This document shows positions 52,524 through 61,814 of a stretch of DNA of 64,000 nucleotides, in pieces. The stretch's first letter is position 1. Every line of letters begins with the position of its first letter. The position numbers and the translations under genes are program-made. The notes beneath the pieces were generated by a model, which was not told where the DNA came from, made no database searches, and saw only the letters and a program-made list of their open reading frames with translations. This DNA is from an uncultured Bacilli bacterium (GTDB lineage: Bacteria; Bacillota_I; Bacilli_A; RF39; UBA660). The stretch covers positions 21,974 through 85,973 of the forward strand of contig CAKPCU010000003.1 of assembly GCA_934148015.1 (NCBI GenBank), read 5' to 3'.

Positions 52524-53364
52524 CATTTATAACACTATTTAAGTCTTTAATTTCATATCCCTTATTAGTTATAGTTCTTATTATTAAGGTTGTGTTAGAA
52601 TTATCAAAATCTTTAACACTATAAGATATAATAGCACCATTTATAAGACCTTTTTTTAAGTCAGATATAGATACATCTAAAAGAGTTGATGTAAGGGTTA
52701 GCATATTTTTTTTAGCACAAACTTTCTTTTGTAAATCATCTTTTCTATCATTTAAACAATACAATGAATCTTTTAGTGTTATACTTTCTATTAAATTATT
52801 AGTTATATTTATAGTAGATTTATCATAATTTCCATCATAGCCTAAATTATATATATCATGTCCCATGTCAGTTATTCTAAAAGCAACTTCTACATTTTCT
52901 TTAAGCCATGTTCCATCAACAAAGAAACTAGCTTTGATGTTTTGCCTTTGCAAATACTTAAGTAAATTATCAACATTATCTTTATTTTCTACTTTAAATA
53001 TAAGTGCTACACTTTTATTTTTAGGATTACCCTGCTTTATATAATAATTATAGTCTTTTGTTATTGTTGTCTTAGGAAGTTTATCTTCATATACAATTTT
53101 ATTTTTATCAAATTTATTTTTCATATTTTTATATGATACTTCTTTGTTTATAATTAATCCAGAATATCCTAAAATGAGTTCATCTTTATTTATAACTGGT
53201 TCTGTAGGTTGTAGATCATGTTCTTTTTTATATTTAACAATTTCTTTCATAACTGGATTGCTATTTTTAGCTGTTGAAAACACTTTATTAGTATACATAA
53301 AGCTAAATATTAATAATAATAACAATCCAAGTAATTTACTTGTTTTTTTAAGCACTTTAATCAC
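52510..53364 (-). CDS. NodB-like polysaccharide deacetylase relative lacking the metal site
   Basis: 284 residues. N-terminal transmembrane anchor or signal (about 8-24) and an extracytoplasmic domain aligned to NodB deacetylases: VALIFKVENKDN takes the place of the usual ALTFDDGP, and IKASFFVDGTWL and GHDIYNLGYDGN correspond to IKATFFVxG and GHEIxNHTxxH. The catalytic and metal-binding Asp pair and both His are missing. So the fold appears kept but the enzyme inactive; a binding role is possible. Located next to ezrA. Confidence 0.72.
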   Translation of the reverse strand: MIKVLKKTSKLLGLLLLLIFSFMYTNKVFSTAKNSNPVMKEIVKYKKEHDLQPTEPVINKDELILGYSGLIINKEVSYKNMKNKFDKNKIVYEDKLPKTTITKDYNYYIKQGNPKNKSVALIFKVENKDNVDNLLKYLQRQNIKASFFVDGTWLKENVEVAFRITDMGHDIYNLGYDGNYDKSTINITNNLIESITLKDSLYCLNDRKDDLQKKVCAKKNMLTLTSTLLDVSISDLKKGLINGAIISYSVKDFDNSNTTLIIRTITNKGYEIKDLNSVINEKRY

Positions 53365-53390
53365 CTAATAAATATTATGAAAATATAAAT

Positions 53391-53420
53391 TAAAAAGACT
53401 ATAATTTTTACTTATAGTCT
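53391..53420 (-). terminator. Intrinsic terminator of ezrA
   Basis: A 9-bp stem AGACTATAA / TTATAGTCT (53396-53404 with 53412-53420) at the ezrA stop codon, followed on the minus strand by a short T-run. Confidence 0.65.
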
Positions 53421-55111
53421 AATATTTTTTTATGAATACCTGGTTCAATAACATCTAACGTGCTTATACTAAGTTCTAAAGATTTTTTGTACTCACCATC
53501 AAAGAATAACTTTTCAGCCTTTATAAGTCCCTCATTAATTGATGGTTTTGATGAACGATATCTATTACCATATACTATAGCATATTCCGATAACAACGCT
53601 AATTTAACCATATCATTAGTAGTATTATGAAGCTTAAATACCAAATCTCTTGCAGTATCAACCCTTATATTTAATGTATCAACATCAATAGGCTTTTTGC
53701 TTAATTCATTTTGAATTTCCATTATAGCATCACGAGCTTCATTTAACTCAGTATAATAATTATCTGTGATAATAGGTACCCTATTTTTTCTTATTTGATA
53801 TTTAGACTGTTTTAATAAAAGTTTAATATCTTCTAACTGATTCTTAGCTCGCTCTTCATCTTCTTTTAAGTTACTAACTTTTTGTAAAAGACCATTAGCT
53901 TTTTCATGAAGCTTGGATAACTTTAAATTGATTATTTCAAGTTCAGCATTAAGTTTTGAGTATGCAAACGTATGATTATTATCTAACACCTTTAGCTTTT
54001 CATAATCTTTATTAATATCATTTAACTCGTTAGTAAATAATTTAACACTCATTAACGTATCATCATTTAAATTATATCTACTTTGAACTTCTGGAACTTT
54101 AGATACAACATTTTGCAATATTTTATCAACCTGTTTTATTTTTTTATCAAATTCACTTTTTTGTTCTTCATAATATTTTCTAGTTATTTTTTCAGTTTCA
54201 AAATCATTAAATAAAGAATCAAAATAGTCAAGTATTGTCTTAAGTTCAAAAGTTACATCCTCTAGATTAAGAACCCTTACCCTATCAAAAATCATACTAA
54301 CCTTTTTTTCAGTTTCAACAATATTATATTCAACATTCAAATAATCTAATCTGTAACCTTCTCTAGTAAGTTTAATATACTCATTAGACACATCCTCTGT
54401 TCTTTTAGGAATAAGACTTTTACCCATAAGCATAATTTCTGGTATTTCATCTATTACTATAGTCATATGATCTATCATTTCAGTTAATCCTTTAACTACG
54501 TAAATTACTTCTTCATAATCTTTTTTATCCATAACAACTTCAAATTCTTCAAATCTTTTTTCTATTGTTTCAAACTGAAGTTCTATTGTTTTTTGTGTTT
54601 CTTCATAATCCGTTTTATCATCTTCAAATCTTTTCTTTAATTGTCTGTATTTAGCCTTAAGTTTAGTAACAGTTGCTCTATTTTTTTCCTCACTTAATGT
54701 TATCTCTTTTATTTCATCAAGAATATTTTTTATTTTAGTTTTAACTTCGCATAATTTGATTTCAATATCTATTATCTTTTGATATATCTCTTTTATTTTT
54801 CCCTTTTCAACTAAAAAGTCTGCTTCAATAAGCATATCATTTATATATGGTATTGTTTCATTTTCAATTATTTGAAATTTTATATTCCAAGTATTATACT
54901 TTTCTTCTAATTTGTTATTTTTAACTAAAGCCTCAACTTTACTTAATTCACTTAAGACAGGAACGTTTATAAGCAGATTTTTTTCCTTTTCAAGTGAATC
55001 AATCATTTTAATTACACGAGTTTTTCTTTTTTTTCTATAGATAATTAAAAAAGTTAAAGTAATTATTACTAGTAATATAATTATAGTTGCTATATATAAG
55101 CCCTTAGTCAT
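53408..55111 (-). CDS. ezrA: Septation ring formation regulator EzrA
   Basis: 567 residues from the ATG at 55111 (GGAGGTG upstream). One N-terminal transmembrane helix (about 4-25) with a basic KKRKTR stop, then a long helical cytoplasmic domain of spectrin-like repeats, e.g. RATVTKLKAKYRQLKKRFED and the C-terminal SKPSINEGLIKAEKLFFDGE. EzrA restrains and organises FtsZ ring assembly and is confined to low-GC Gram-positives, supporting a Bacilli-like host. Monocistronic, divergent from rpsD. Confidence 0.93.
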   Translation of the reverse strand: MTKGLYIATIIILLVIITLTFLIIYRKKRKTRVIKMIDSLEKEKNLLINVPVLSELSKVEALVKNNKLEEKYNTWNIKFQIIENETIPYINDMLIEADFLVEKGKIKEIYQKIIDIEIKLCEVKTKIKNILDEIKEITLSEEKNRATVTKLKAKYRQLKKRFEDDKTDYEETQKTIELQFETIEKRFEEFEVVMDKKDYEEVIYVVKGLTEMIDHMTIVIDEIPEIMLMGKSLIPKRTEDVSNEYIKLTREGYRLDYLNVEYNIVETEKKVSMIFDRVRVLNLEDVTFELKTILDYFDSLFNDFETEKITRKYYEEQKSEFDKKIKQVDKILQNVVSKVPEVQSRYNLNDDTLMSVKLFTNELNDINKDYEKLKVLDNNHTFAYSKLNAELEIINLKLSKLHEKANGLLQKVSNLKEDEERAKNQLEDIKLLLKQSKYQIRKNRVPIITDNYYTELNEARDAIMEIQNELSKKPIDVDTLNIRVDTARDLVFKLHNTTNDMVKLALLSEYAIVYGNRYRSSKPSINEGLIKAEKLFFDGEYKKSLELSISTLDVIEPGIHKKILDYK

Positions 55112-55248
55112 TATATACACCTCCTACTATATAACTTATTTTATCATATTTTTTGATAAATTGCATCATATTATGCAAATATATTTATTATAATTATAGT
55201 ATTGATAGGTTATATTGATTATTTTTTAATGTAAATTAGTTGTAAATA

Positions 55249-55277
55249 TTGACTAATTCATTATTTTTATATATAAT
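55249..55277 (+). promoter_or_regulatory. Strong SigA-type promoter for rpsD
   Basis: -35 TTGACT (55249-55254), 17-base spacer, -10 TATAAT (55272-55277). The 130 bases between the ezrA start and this promoter hold no ORF, only small A/T-rich hairpins such as TTGCAT / ATGCAA. Confidence 0.85.
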
Positions 55278-55283
55278 TATATA

Positions 55284-55440
55284 CGCGTAAACTTTAAAGC
55301 AGCACTTTTTGAATTTAATAACGTGTTTGTTGCATATTAAGTTATATTAGTAATCTTTACTAGCTGCAAAGATGAAAATATTAAAACAAACTCCCTATTA
55401 GATGGCAAAAAGTCCTTTGGTTTACAAAACAAAAAGGAGG
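55284..55440 (+). promoter_or_regulatory. Long rpsD 5' leader, probable S4 autoregulatory RNA
   Basis: About 165 bases separate the predicted transcription start from the rpsD ATG with no ORF. The stretch has several short complementary segments, and the ribosome binding site AAAAAGGAGG is at its end. In Bacillus S4 binds its own leader to repress rpsD; a similar role is inferred from position and length, not from a matched consensus. Confidence 0.45.
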
Positions 55441-55448
55441 AATAAGAT

Positions 55449-56054
55449 ATGTCAAGATATACAGGACCAATGTATAAGAAAAGTCGTCATTTAGGATTTT
55501 CTTTATTAGAAAACGGTAAAGAACTTGCCAAAAGACCATATGCTCCAGGACAACACGGTAATGATAAAAGACGTGGTAAAGCTTCTGAGTATAAACTTCA
55601 ATTAATGGAAAAACAAAAAGTTAGATTAATGTATGGAGTTAATGAAAAACAATTTAGAATAACATTTGAAAACGCAGCTAAAATGAAAGGAATTCAAGGT
55701 GAGAACTTCTTAAAACTTCTAGAAAGTAGATTAGATAATGTAGTTTACCGTATGGGTATTGCTCAAACTAGAAGAGCCGCAAGACAAGTTGTTAACCATG
55801 GACATATTACTGTAAATGGTAAGAAAGTTGATATTCCATCATATAGAGTTATGCCTGGTGATGTAATTGCTGTTAAAGAATCATCACGTGATCATAAAGC
55901 TATATTAGAATCACTTGAAAAGACTAATAAAACAGTAGACTATGTTGAATTTGATAAAAAGAAATTATCTGGCTTATTTGTACGTATGCCTGAAAGAAGT
56001 GAACTTCCAGCCGATATTAAAGAATCTATGATTGTTGAATTCTATAATAAATAA
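55449..56054 (+). CDS. rpsD: 30S ribosomal protein S4
   Basis: 201 residues, typical length. Conserved [20 protein letters not shown] at the N-terminus (no zinc Cys), [14 protein letters not shown] and the S4 RNA-binding domain [20 protein letters not shown] followed by [19 protein letters not shown]. Primary 16S rRNA binder. Monocistronic, as in Bacillus. Confidence 0.97.
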   Translation: MSRYTGPMYKKSRHLGFSLLENGKELAKRPYAPGQHGNDKRRGKASEYKLQLMEKQKVRLMYGVNEKQFRITFENAAKMKGIQGENFLKLLESRLDNVVYRMGIAQTRRAARQVVNHGHITVNGKKVDIPSYRVMPGDVIAVKESSRDHKAILESLEKTNKTVDYVEFDKKKLSGLFVRMPERSELPADIKESMIVEFYNK

Positions 56055-56058
56055 TATT

Positions 56059-56092
56059 TAAAAAAACCAACCTACAAAAGGTTGGTTTTATT
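56059..56092 (+). terminator. Intrinsic terminator of rpsD
   Basis: A 9-bp stem AAACCAACC / GGTTGGTTT (56064-56072 with 56080-56088) followed by TTATTTTG; it may also serve the convergent gene at 56102. Confidence 0.85.
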
Positions 56093-56101
56093 TTGCATTA
56101 A

Positions 56102-57493
56102 TTATTTAGATAATCTTTTTAATAAGTACTTGTATTTAATAATTGAAATTAACATAGATATTCCCATGTACATAAACATAAATGTAAGAGGAATCATAAT
56201 AAATACATAAATAAATCTAAATTGATAATCTTTTAAATACAATATATCATATATTAAAGATGAGTTAAAAACACAAAATAATAAGTTATCTAAAAATGTA
56301 TCAAATACTTTCTTATGTTTACCAGTATTTATATTATATATAAGTATACTTAAAATACCTATAAATGTTCCTATTATAAGATAAAGTAAATCATAACTTT
56401 TAATATTTTCTTTTATAAAAACAATACTAAATGCACTAATAAAAAGTGTTAATGTTAATAAAAATATATCCATTTTCTTTATCTTTTTCATAACTATTAT
56501 TTCACTTTGATTACTCTTTTTTTCTTCCTCTTTTTTATTTGCATAATCTTCTAAGTCATCTTCAAAAGTAAATGGCTTTAATTTTTCATTTATAATAGAT
56601 AAAGTAAAGTTAGTATTTTCACTTAAAAGAGAATTAAAAAGTGCCATGTTATTAGATTCTAAGCTTTCAAAGATTACTTTAGCCTTATCTTGTTCATTAT
56701 CTATAATTAAATCATCTATACTTTCATTAAAAGTTGATGGAAGTTTAGTTAAAGTAGATAATTTTTGTTCTTTAATAAAGTTAATCATATCAGTAGTTTT
56801 ACTAATTTCTTTTTTTAATAAAGTACTTTTACTTTCTATCATTTTAACTAAATTATAATTATTATTTTTAAGACTAACTAACCTTCCCTTATTAAAGAAG
56901 TTAGTTTCAAAAAAACTATAAATAGTAATTAAACTATATATACCAAATGGTATAGTAAATATTAATAAACAATTTCTAAATATTAAATTTATAATTAAAC
57001 ATATAAGTAAGAAAATAGCATTTAAAAAATCATATCCATTTTTTATTCTAATACCCTTTTCATTATAAGTATTTAATGTATTAATATTCTGATTTATTAA
57101 CTTTAACTTATCTTGATATAAATACTTTAATAATTCATTAGATATTAACTCAGTTTTAATTTTTTTTAAATTATCTACTTCTTTAATATCACATAAGTAA
57201 TCATTAAATTCTTCTTTTAATTCTTCTTTTTTACTCTTACTAGATAAGCTGTATGCTTTATCAAAAATATCTTTTACTTCCTTTAAATTATCATTTTCTA
57301 AGTACTTATTATAGTCATTAGTTAATCCCTTTATTAAATATATATAACCATATACATTATTTGGACATTTATTTACTATGTCACTTGATAACTTAACTAC
57401 TTTTATATAATCTTTACTTTCATATGCTTTTTCTATTTTTTCTTTTTCATTTTTAGATATTTTAGGTCCAGACTTTTTATTACTTTTCTTCAT
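56102..57493 (-). CDS. Polytopic membrane protein with TPR-like N-terminus, unknown
   Basis: 463 residues. A Lys-rich start, then helix pairs that look like one or two TPR units (about 20-95: KVVKLSSDIVNKCPNNVYGY). Two transmembrane helices follow near 155-195, then a long charged cytoplasmic segment, and four hydrophobic helices at the C-terminus (about 345-455). It starts nine bases after glyS. I do not recognise the family. Confidence 0.65.
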   Translation of the reverse strand: MKKSNKKSGPKISKNEKEKIEKAYESKDYIKVVKLSSDIVNKCPNNVYGYIYLIKGLTNDYNKYLENDNLKEVKDIFDKAYSLSSKSKKEELKEEFNDYLCDIKEVDNLKKIKTELISNELLKYLYQDKLKLINQNINTLNTYNEKGIRIKNGYDFLNAIFLLICLIINLIFRNCLLIFTIPFGIYSLITIYSFFETNFFNKGRLVSLKNNNYNLVKMIESKSTLLKKEISKTTDMINFIKEQKLSTLTKLPSTFNESIDDLIIDNEQDKAKVIFESLESNNMALFNSLLSENTNFTLSIINEKLKPFTFEDDLEDYANKKEEEKKSNQSEIIVMKKIKKMDIFLLTLTLFISAFSIVFIKENIKSYDLLYLIIGTFIGILSILIYNINTGKHKKVFDTFLDNLLFCVFNSSLIYDILYLKDYQFRFIYVFIMIPLTFMFMYMGISMLISIIKYKYLLKRLSK

Positions 57494-57502
57494 AAATATC
57501 CC

Positions 57503-58879
57503 CTAAAATTTTATTCTGCTTTTTACATAATCTATAACATCATTAACACTTAATGTAATTTGTTTCATAGTATCACGATCTCTTATAGTTACTGTATTAT
57601 TATTTATCGTTTCATCATCTACTGTTATGCAAAAAGGTGTACCTATTACATCTTGTCTTCTATATCTTTTACCAATAGAAGCTGTTTCATCATACGTAGT
57701 CATAAATTCTTTAGAAAATGCTTTGTATAATTCTTCTGCTTTTTCTTTATGATATTTTTTTACAAGTGGTAAAATAGCTACTTTATATGGTGCTAAGAAT
57801 GGATGAAAATGCATAACCTCTCTTGTATCATTATCTAACTTTTCTTCTTCATATGATTCAAATAAAATAGCTAACACACTTCTATCTAATCCATAAGTAG
57901 ACTCTATAATATATGGAATAAACTTTTCATTTGTTTCAGGATCTTGATATTCCATGGATATTTTAGAACATTCTTGATGTCTTGTTAAATCATAATCAGT
58001 TCTATTATGGGTACCATTTATTTCTCCAAAACCAAATGGAAATTTATACTCTATATCACATGCTGCTTTAGCATAAAATGCTAATTTTTCATGGTCATGA
58101 AACCTTAAGTGTTCTTCTTTTATTCCAAGATCCATATAAAATTTCTTACCATATTCTTTAAAGTATTCATATAATTTAGTATCATCACCCTTATGACAAA
58201 AAGTTTGATACTCCATTTGTTCAAATTCTATAGTTCTAAATGTAAAATTACCTGGTGTAATTTCATTTCTAAATGCCTTACCTATTTGTCCAATTGAAAA
58301 TGGAAGTTTAGCTCTCATACTTCTTTGCACATTTAAAAAATTAACATATTCACCTTGTGCATTTTCAGGTCTTAAATAAACAACACTTTTAGAATCTTGT
58401 ATAACTCCTCTATATGTTTCAAACATAAGTTTAAATTGTCTTATATCAGTAAAATTAGTCTTTCCACATTTAGGACAAGGTACTTTATTATCATTAATGT
58501 ACTTTATCATTTCTTCATTAGACATTTTATCTCCTATAGAAGAATTAGAAAAATCATTAATTAGATTATCTGCTCTATGTCTTGTTTTACATTCACGGCA
58601 ATCTATTAATGGATCTGCAAATGAATCAACATGACCCGATGCCTTCCATACATTAGGATGCATTAAAATATCTGCATCTATTTCATATGCATTAGGTCTT
58701 TCTTGAATAAATCTTTTTCTCCATGCATCCTTTACGTTATTTTTAAGTCTTGCACCAATTGGTCCATAATCCCATGTATTAGCAAGTCCATCATATATCT
58801 CACTTCCTTGATATATAAAACCATACTGTTTACATAAACTAACCATTTTCTCCATTGTAATATTACTATCTTTTTCCAT
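57503..58879 (-). CDS. glyS: Glycyl-tRNA synthetase, single-chain class II
   Basis: 458 residues, the alpha2-type GlyQS enzyme. Motifs: YGFIYQGSEIYDGLANTWDYGPI at the start, zinc-binding Cys pairs (CRECKTRH and CPKCGKTN), motif 2 FRNEITPGNFTFRTIEFEQME, motif 3 SYGLDRSV-like (STYGLDRSVLAI) and an anticodon-binding domain at the C-terminus. Transcribed behind the T-box at 59661-59787 and the unknown gene before it. recO lies upstream, as in Bacillus. Confidence 0.97.
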   Translation of the reverse strand: MEKDSNITMEKMVSLCKQYGFIYQGSEIYDGLANTWDYGPIGARLKNNVKDAWRKRFIQERPNAYEIDADILMHPNVWKASGHVDSFADPLIDCRECKTRHRADNLINDFSNSSIGDKMSNEEMIKYINDNKVPCPKCGKTNFTDIRQFKLMFETYRGVIQDSKSVVYLRPENAQGEYVNFLNVQRSMRAKLPFSIGQIGKAFRNEITPGNFTFRTIEFEQMEYQTFCHKGDDTKLYEYFKEYGKKFYMDLGIKEEHLRFHDHEKLAFYAKAACDIEYKFPFGFGEINGTHNRTDYDLTRHQECSKISMEYQDPETNEKFIPYIIESTYGLDRSVLAILFESYEEEKLDNDTREVMHFHPFLAPYKVAILPLVKKYHKEKAEELYKAFSKEFMTTYDETASIGKRYRRQDVIGTPFCITVDDETINNNTVTIRDRDTMKQITLSVNDVIDYVKSRIKF

Positions 58880-58881
58880 AA

Positions 58882-59640
58882 TTAAAATCCTTTCATTTTC
58901 AATTGTAATTTATTACCATTTTCTATTTTGTTATTATGTTCTTCTACTAACTCATTAAAATCCATAAGTATATTACCATTTTCTACTGTAACAATAAGAT
59001 CACCACATATTAGAGTTGGATCACATTCAAATAACATAGAAAGCCTTGGAAAGTAAAGCTCATCATATATTATTTTAGCTTTGTCTTCCTTATCTTCTAA
59101 TTTATCTTTTAGAAACTGTTTTATAAAAAATAAATCATTTTTATTAATAGTGTTGCCCTTATTATATGTAAGTGTAATTATCATACTATCATTACTATTA
59201 ATATTGCTAGTCTTATGCGATCTAGCATTAATATCTGTTCTTATTTTATAGCTATCATAACTATTGTTGTATAAGTTTTTATATCTATCAAATTCATATT
59301 TTGATTTAATATTATTTATAGTTCTTTTAGATATAGTACTTGGTAAAACGTTAATAATAAGCTTAGCCCTAGTAGAACTTACTAATATATTTTTATTTCC
59401 ATCACTATTAGTATTAATTTTCATTTCATTTATATTATTATATTCTAAAAAATAATTAACTATATCATCTACAAAAGAAGAATTATCGTACGTATTAAAT
59501 CTTTTTGTAACAGAATCCTTTCCTTTTTCCAAAGGATATATAACATTACCATTTACATTTACTATTAAGCCATCCTTTTCAATAATATAAATTTCACTAT
59601 AGTCATTAGCATCTAAATATTCAGTGCCATTTATTATCAT
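58882..59640 (-). CDS. Unknown protein co-regulated with glyS
   Basis: 252 residues, no signal or membrane segment. Mixed alpha/beta composition, Asn/Asp/Lys-rich, with a YLDANDYSEIYIIEKDGLIV start and a C-terminal LICGDLIVTVENGNILMDFN strand pair. It begins right after the T-box leader (GGAGGG upstream) and ends two bases before the glyS start, so glycine starvation should raise both. No known family. A role linked to glycine or translation is only suggested by location. Confidence 0.65.
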   Translation of the reverse strand: MIINGTEYLDANDYSEIYIIEKDGLIVNVNGNVIYPLEKGKDSVTKRFNTYDNSSFVDDIVNYFLEYNNINEMKINTNSDGNKNILVSSTRAKLIINVLPSTISKRTINNIKSKYEFDRYKNLYNNSYDSYKIRTDINARSHKTSNINSNDSMIITLTYNKGNTINKNDLFFIKQFLKDKLEDKEDKAKIIYDELYFPRLSMLFECDPTLICGDLIVTVENGNILMDFNELVEEHNNKIENGNKLQLKMKGF

Positions 59641-59660
59641 AAAATTCCCTCCAAATTTAA

Positions 59661-59787
59661 AAAAACTCCTAGAAATTATTATAGGGGTGAATATAAATCC
59701 ACGGTTCCACCCTATTTATTTCTAGAAGAAATCACTTCATTTATACTGCTGATAGGATTCCAACCCCGTCATTGCACATTTAATTAC
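59661..59787 (-). promoter_or_regulatory. T-box riboswitch (glycine operon), short Stem I region
   Basis: The minus strand contains AGGGTGGAACCGTG, close to the T-box consensus AGGGTGGTACCGCG. This segment can pair with CACCCCTAT downstream, extended by CTAGAAAT / ATTTCTAG, to form a terminator followed by seven T residues; the T-box bulge would allow the alternative antiterminator. The genes behind it are an unknown protein and glyS. Only about 60 bases lie between the predicted start and the terminator, short for Stem I, and I could not place the specifier codon. Confidence 0.8.
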
Positions 59788-59793
59788 AAAATG

Positions 59794-59799
59794 ATTATA
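59794..59799 (-). promoter_or_regulatory. Extended -10 promoter for the T-box operon
   Basis: Minus strand TATAAT preceded by TGC, without a convincing -35 box, just upstream of the T-box leader and after the recO stop codon. Confidence 0.5.
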
Positions 59800-59830
59800 G
59801 CACAAATTATTAAAATAATAAAACATTTAT

Positions 59831-60562
59831 TTATAAGTTTACTAATTTTTTTAAAAAATTCTTACTTTTTAAGTAAAGTCCTGTATATCTATCATAATAA
59901 TCATCTATAAATGCATTTATTTCTTTTTTAACAGTATCAGATACATCTAATTTAGATATCTTTGATATATCTACATATTCTAACATTCTAATCATCTTTA
60001 TAGTTTTAGGACTTACTATATAATCATTATCTAAATGCTTTTCACATACATATCCACCCCTAGAAGCTGATATAGTAACAACATTTGGATTAGAACATAT
60101 AACACATCCATTAAGTTTTGGATAAACACCTAAAAATTTTAAGTACTTAAGCTCTAATATATTAGTAATTACAAGAGGATCAAATCCTTCATTTATCTTT
60201 AACACTGCACTTTTATATATATCAAATATATTTTTATTATCACTTTGTTTAAGTGTTCCATAAGTTAACTCAGATATAAAATTCAAGTAAGATAATTTAT
60301 CAATATCTTTTTTTATATTACTTAAATTATCTATTATTTCTGCATCTATTAAAGTAGAAAGTTTATCTTCTTTATAACTAATATTAAAATATGCATAAGT
60401 AAATACCATACTAGCACTTCTTAAATTATTTTTAAGTTTTTTACACCCTTTAGATAATACCCCAACTATTCCATATTCTTTTGTTATAATATCAAGTATC
60501 TTACTAGATTCACCATAAGACTTTTCTTTTATTATAATACCTTCTACTTTTTCTATTTCCAA
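59831..60562 (-). CDS. recO: DNA repair protein RecO
   Basis: 243 residues from a TTG at 60562 (GAAGTGATT upstream). N-terminal OB-fold (VEGIIIKEKSYGESSKILDI, TKEYGIVGVLSKGCKK) and the helical domain. Two Cys of the zinc motif survive in GCVICSNP and one in YVCEKH. RecO loads RecA with RecR. It follows the tiny yqzL gene by six bases, as in Bacillus; era, usually upstream, is missing here. Confidence 0.93.
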   Translation of the reverse strand: MEIEKVEGIIIKEKSYGESSKILDIITKEYGIVGVLSKGCKKLKNNLRSASMVFTYAYFNISYKEDKLSTLIDAEIIDNLSNIKKDIDKLSYLNFISELTYGTLKQSDNKNIFDIYKSAVLKINEGFDPLVITNILELKYLKFLGVYPKLNGCVICSNPNVVTISASRGGYVCEKHLDNDYIVSPKTIKMIRMLEYVDISKISKLDVSDTVKKEINAFIDDYYDRYTGLYLKSKNFLKKLVNL

Positions 60563-60568
60563 ATTAAA

Positions 60569-60661
60569 TCACTTCTTTTCACTTATCATATCTTTATATT
60601 TAATATAATACTCTATTTTACCAGTTAATCTAAATAGATTCCATATATCTTTTTCATTCAT
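60569..60661 (-). CDS. yqzL: YqzL-like small protein
   Basis: 30 residues: MNEKDIWNLFRLTGKIEYYI, then KYKDMISEKK. The W-x2-F-x2-TG-x-I-x2-Y pattern and its position directly before recO match YqzL of Bacillus, which is somewhat longer. AGGTGATAAT precedes the ATG. Too short for standard ORF calling. Function unknown in all species. Confidence 0.75.
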   Translation of the reverse strand: MNEKDIWNLFRLTGKIEYYIKYKDMISEKK

Positions 60662-60692
60662 ATTATCACCTATTTATATAATGGTAAGGTTA

Positions 60693-61805
60693 TTATGATT
60701 TTATACTTCCTTTGTACTTTTCATAACTATATTTTTTAAGAAGTACATTTTTACTTACTCCATATTGTTTTTTAAAATTAGTTTCTCCGCAAAATAATTT
60801 TCTATAATTAGATTCATCTATTAAAATCTCTTTTTCTTTCGTTAAAAACTCATACCTTGCGTATGTAAGAAAAACACTTTGCATTAGTTGTCTTGTATCG
60901 TTTATTACTATATTTTCTAAACCAATATCTCTTAAATATTTTATTTTGTCCTTTATATTTTCTTTACTTAAACTATACAAGGCTGGAAATTGGTTTGTCA
61001 TTTTTATTATATCAATCATCGTATATCCTAAACTTATTAAAAATGATATTTTTTCTTCTATTGTTTCTTTACTATAACCATATAACGATGGAAAAACTTT
61101 TGTCATTTTTATTACATCGGCTCTTGTATATCCTAAATTTATTAAAAATGATATTTTGTCTTCTATATTTTCTTTGCTATAACTATATAATGTCGGTAAA
61201 AGTTTTGTCATCTTTATTACATCAGGCTTTGTATATCCTAAACTTATTAAAAATGATATTTTTTCTTTTATATTTTCTTTAGTTAAACCATATAATGATG
61301 ACAAGATTTTTGTCATCTTTATTATATCGTTTTTTGTATATCCTAAACTTATTAAAAATGATATTTTTTCTTCTATTGTTTCTTTACTTAAAGCATATAA
61401 CGATGGAAAAACTTTTGTCATTTTTATTACATCGGTTCTTGTATATCCTAAACTTATTAAAAATGATATTTTTTCTTCTATTGTTTCTTTACTATAACCA
61501 TATAATGATGGTAGGATTTTTGTCATTTTTATTATATCAATCATCGTATAGCCTAAACTTATTAAAAATGATATTTTTTCTTCTATTTTTTCTTTGCTAT
61601 AGCTATATAATGATGGTAGGATTTTTGTCATCTTTATTACATCAGGCTTTGTATATCCTAAATCAATTAAATAATTAAAATTTTCATTTATTTTTTTACA
61701 TAACGTTTCATCTTTTAAAGTTACTAGTGGGTATGAATTGGTTATATCCTCTGCATCTTTTTTACTATATCCTAAACTTATTAATAATTCTACACTTTTT
61801 AACAT
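60693..61805 (-). CDS. mTERF-like tandem repeat protein A
   Basis: 370 residues. An N-terminal cap (1-42, containing one diverged unit) is followed by exactly seven 35-residue repeats (43-287) and an 83-residue C-terminal domain (KYLRDIGLENIVINDTRQLM onward). The repeat consensus ISFLISLGYTxxDVIKMTK, then xxPSLYxYSKExIEEK, has the Leu-Gly and Pro positions of mTERF motifs, helical units that bind nucleic acids in mitochondria and chloroplasts. Variation is confined to residues 11-12, 19-22 and 26-27 of each unit. It is a close paralogue of the product at 62271-63392. Function unknown; nucleic acid binding is inference. Confidence 0.78.
   Translation of the reverse strand: MLKSVELLISLGYSKKDAEDITNSYPLVTLKDETLCKKINENFNYLIDLGYTKPDVIKMTKILPSLYSYSKEKIEEKISFLISLGYTMIDIIKMTKILPSLYGYSKETIEEKISFLISLGYTRTDVIKMTKVFPSLYALSKETIEEKISFLISLGYTKNDIIKMTKILSSLYGLTKENIKEKISFLISLGYTKPDVIKMTKLLPTLYSYSKENIEDKISFLINLGYTRADVIKMTKVFPSLYGYSKETIEEKISFLISLGYTMIDIIKMTNQFPALYSLSKENIKDKIKYLRDIGLENIVINDTRQLMQSVFLTYARYEFLTKEKEILIDESNYRKLFCGETNFKKQYGVSKNVLLKKYSYEKYKGSIKS
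60945..61679 (-). repeat. Seven tandem 105-bp repeats in gene A
   Basis: 735 bases = 7 x 105, encoding the 35-residue mTERF-like units. Units share long identical stretches (e.g. plus-strand CCTAAACTTATTAAAAATGA) and differ at a few codons. Confidence 0.9.
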
Positions 61806-61814
61806 AAACCCTCT

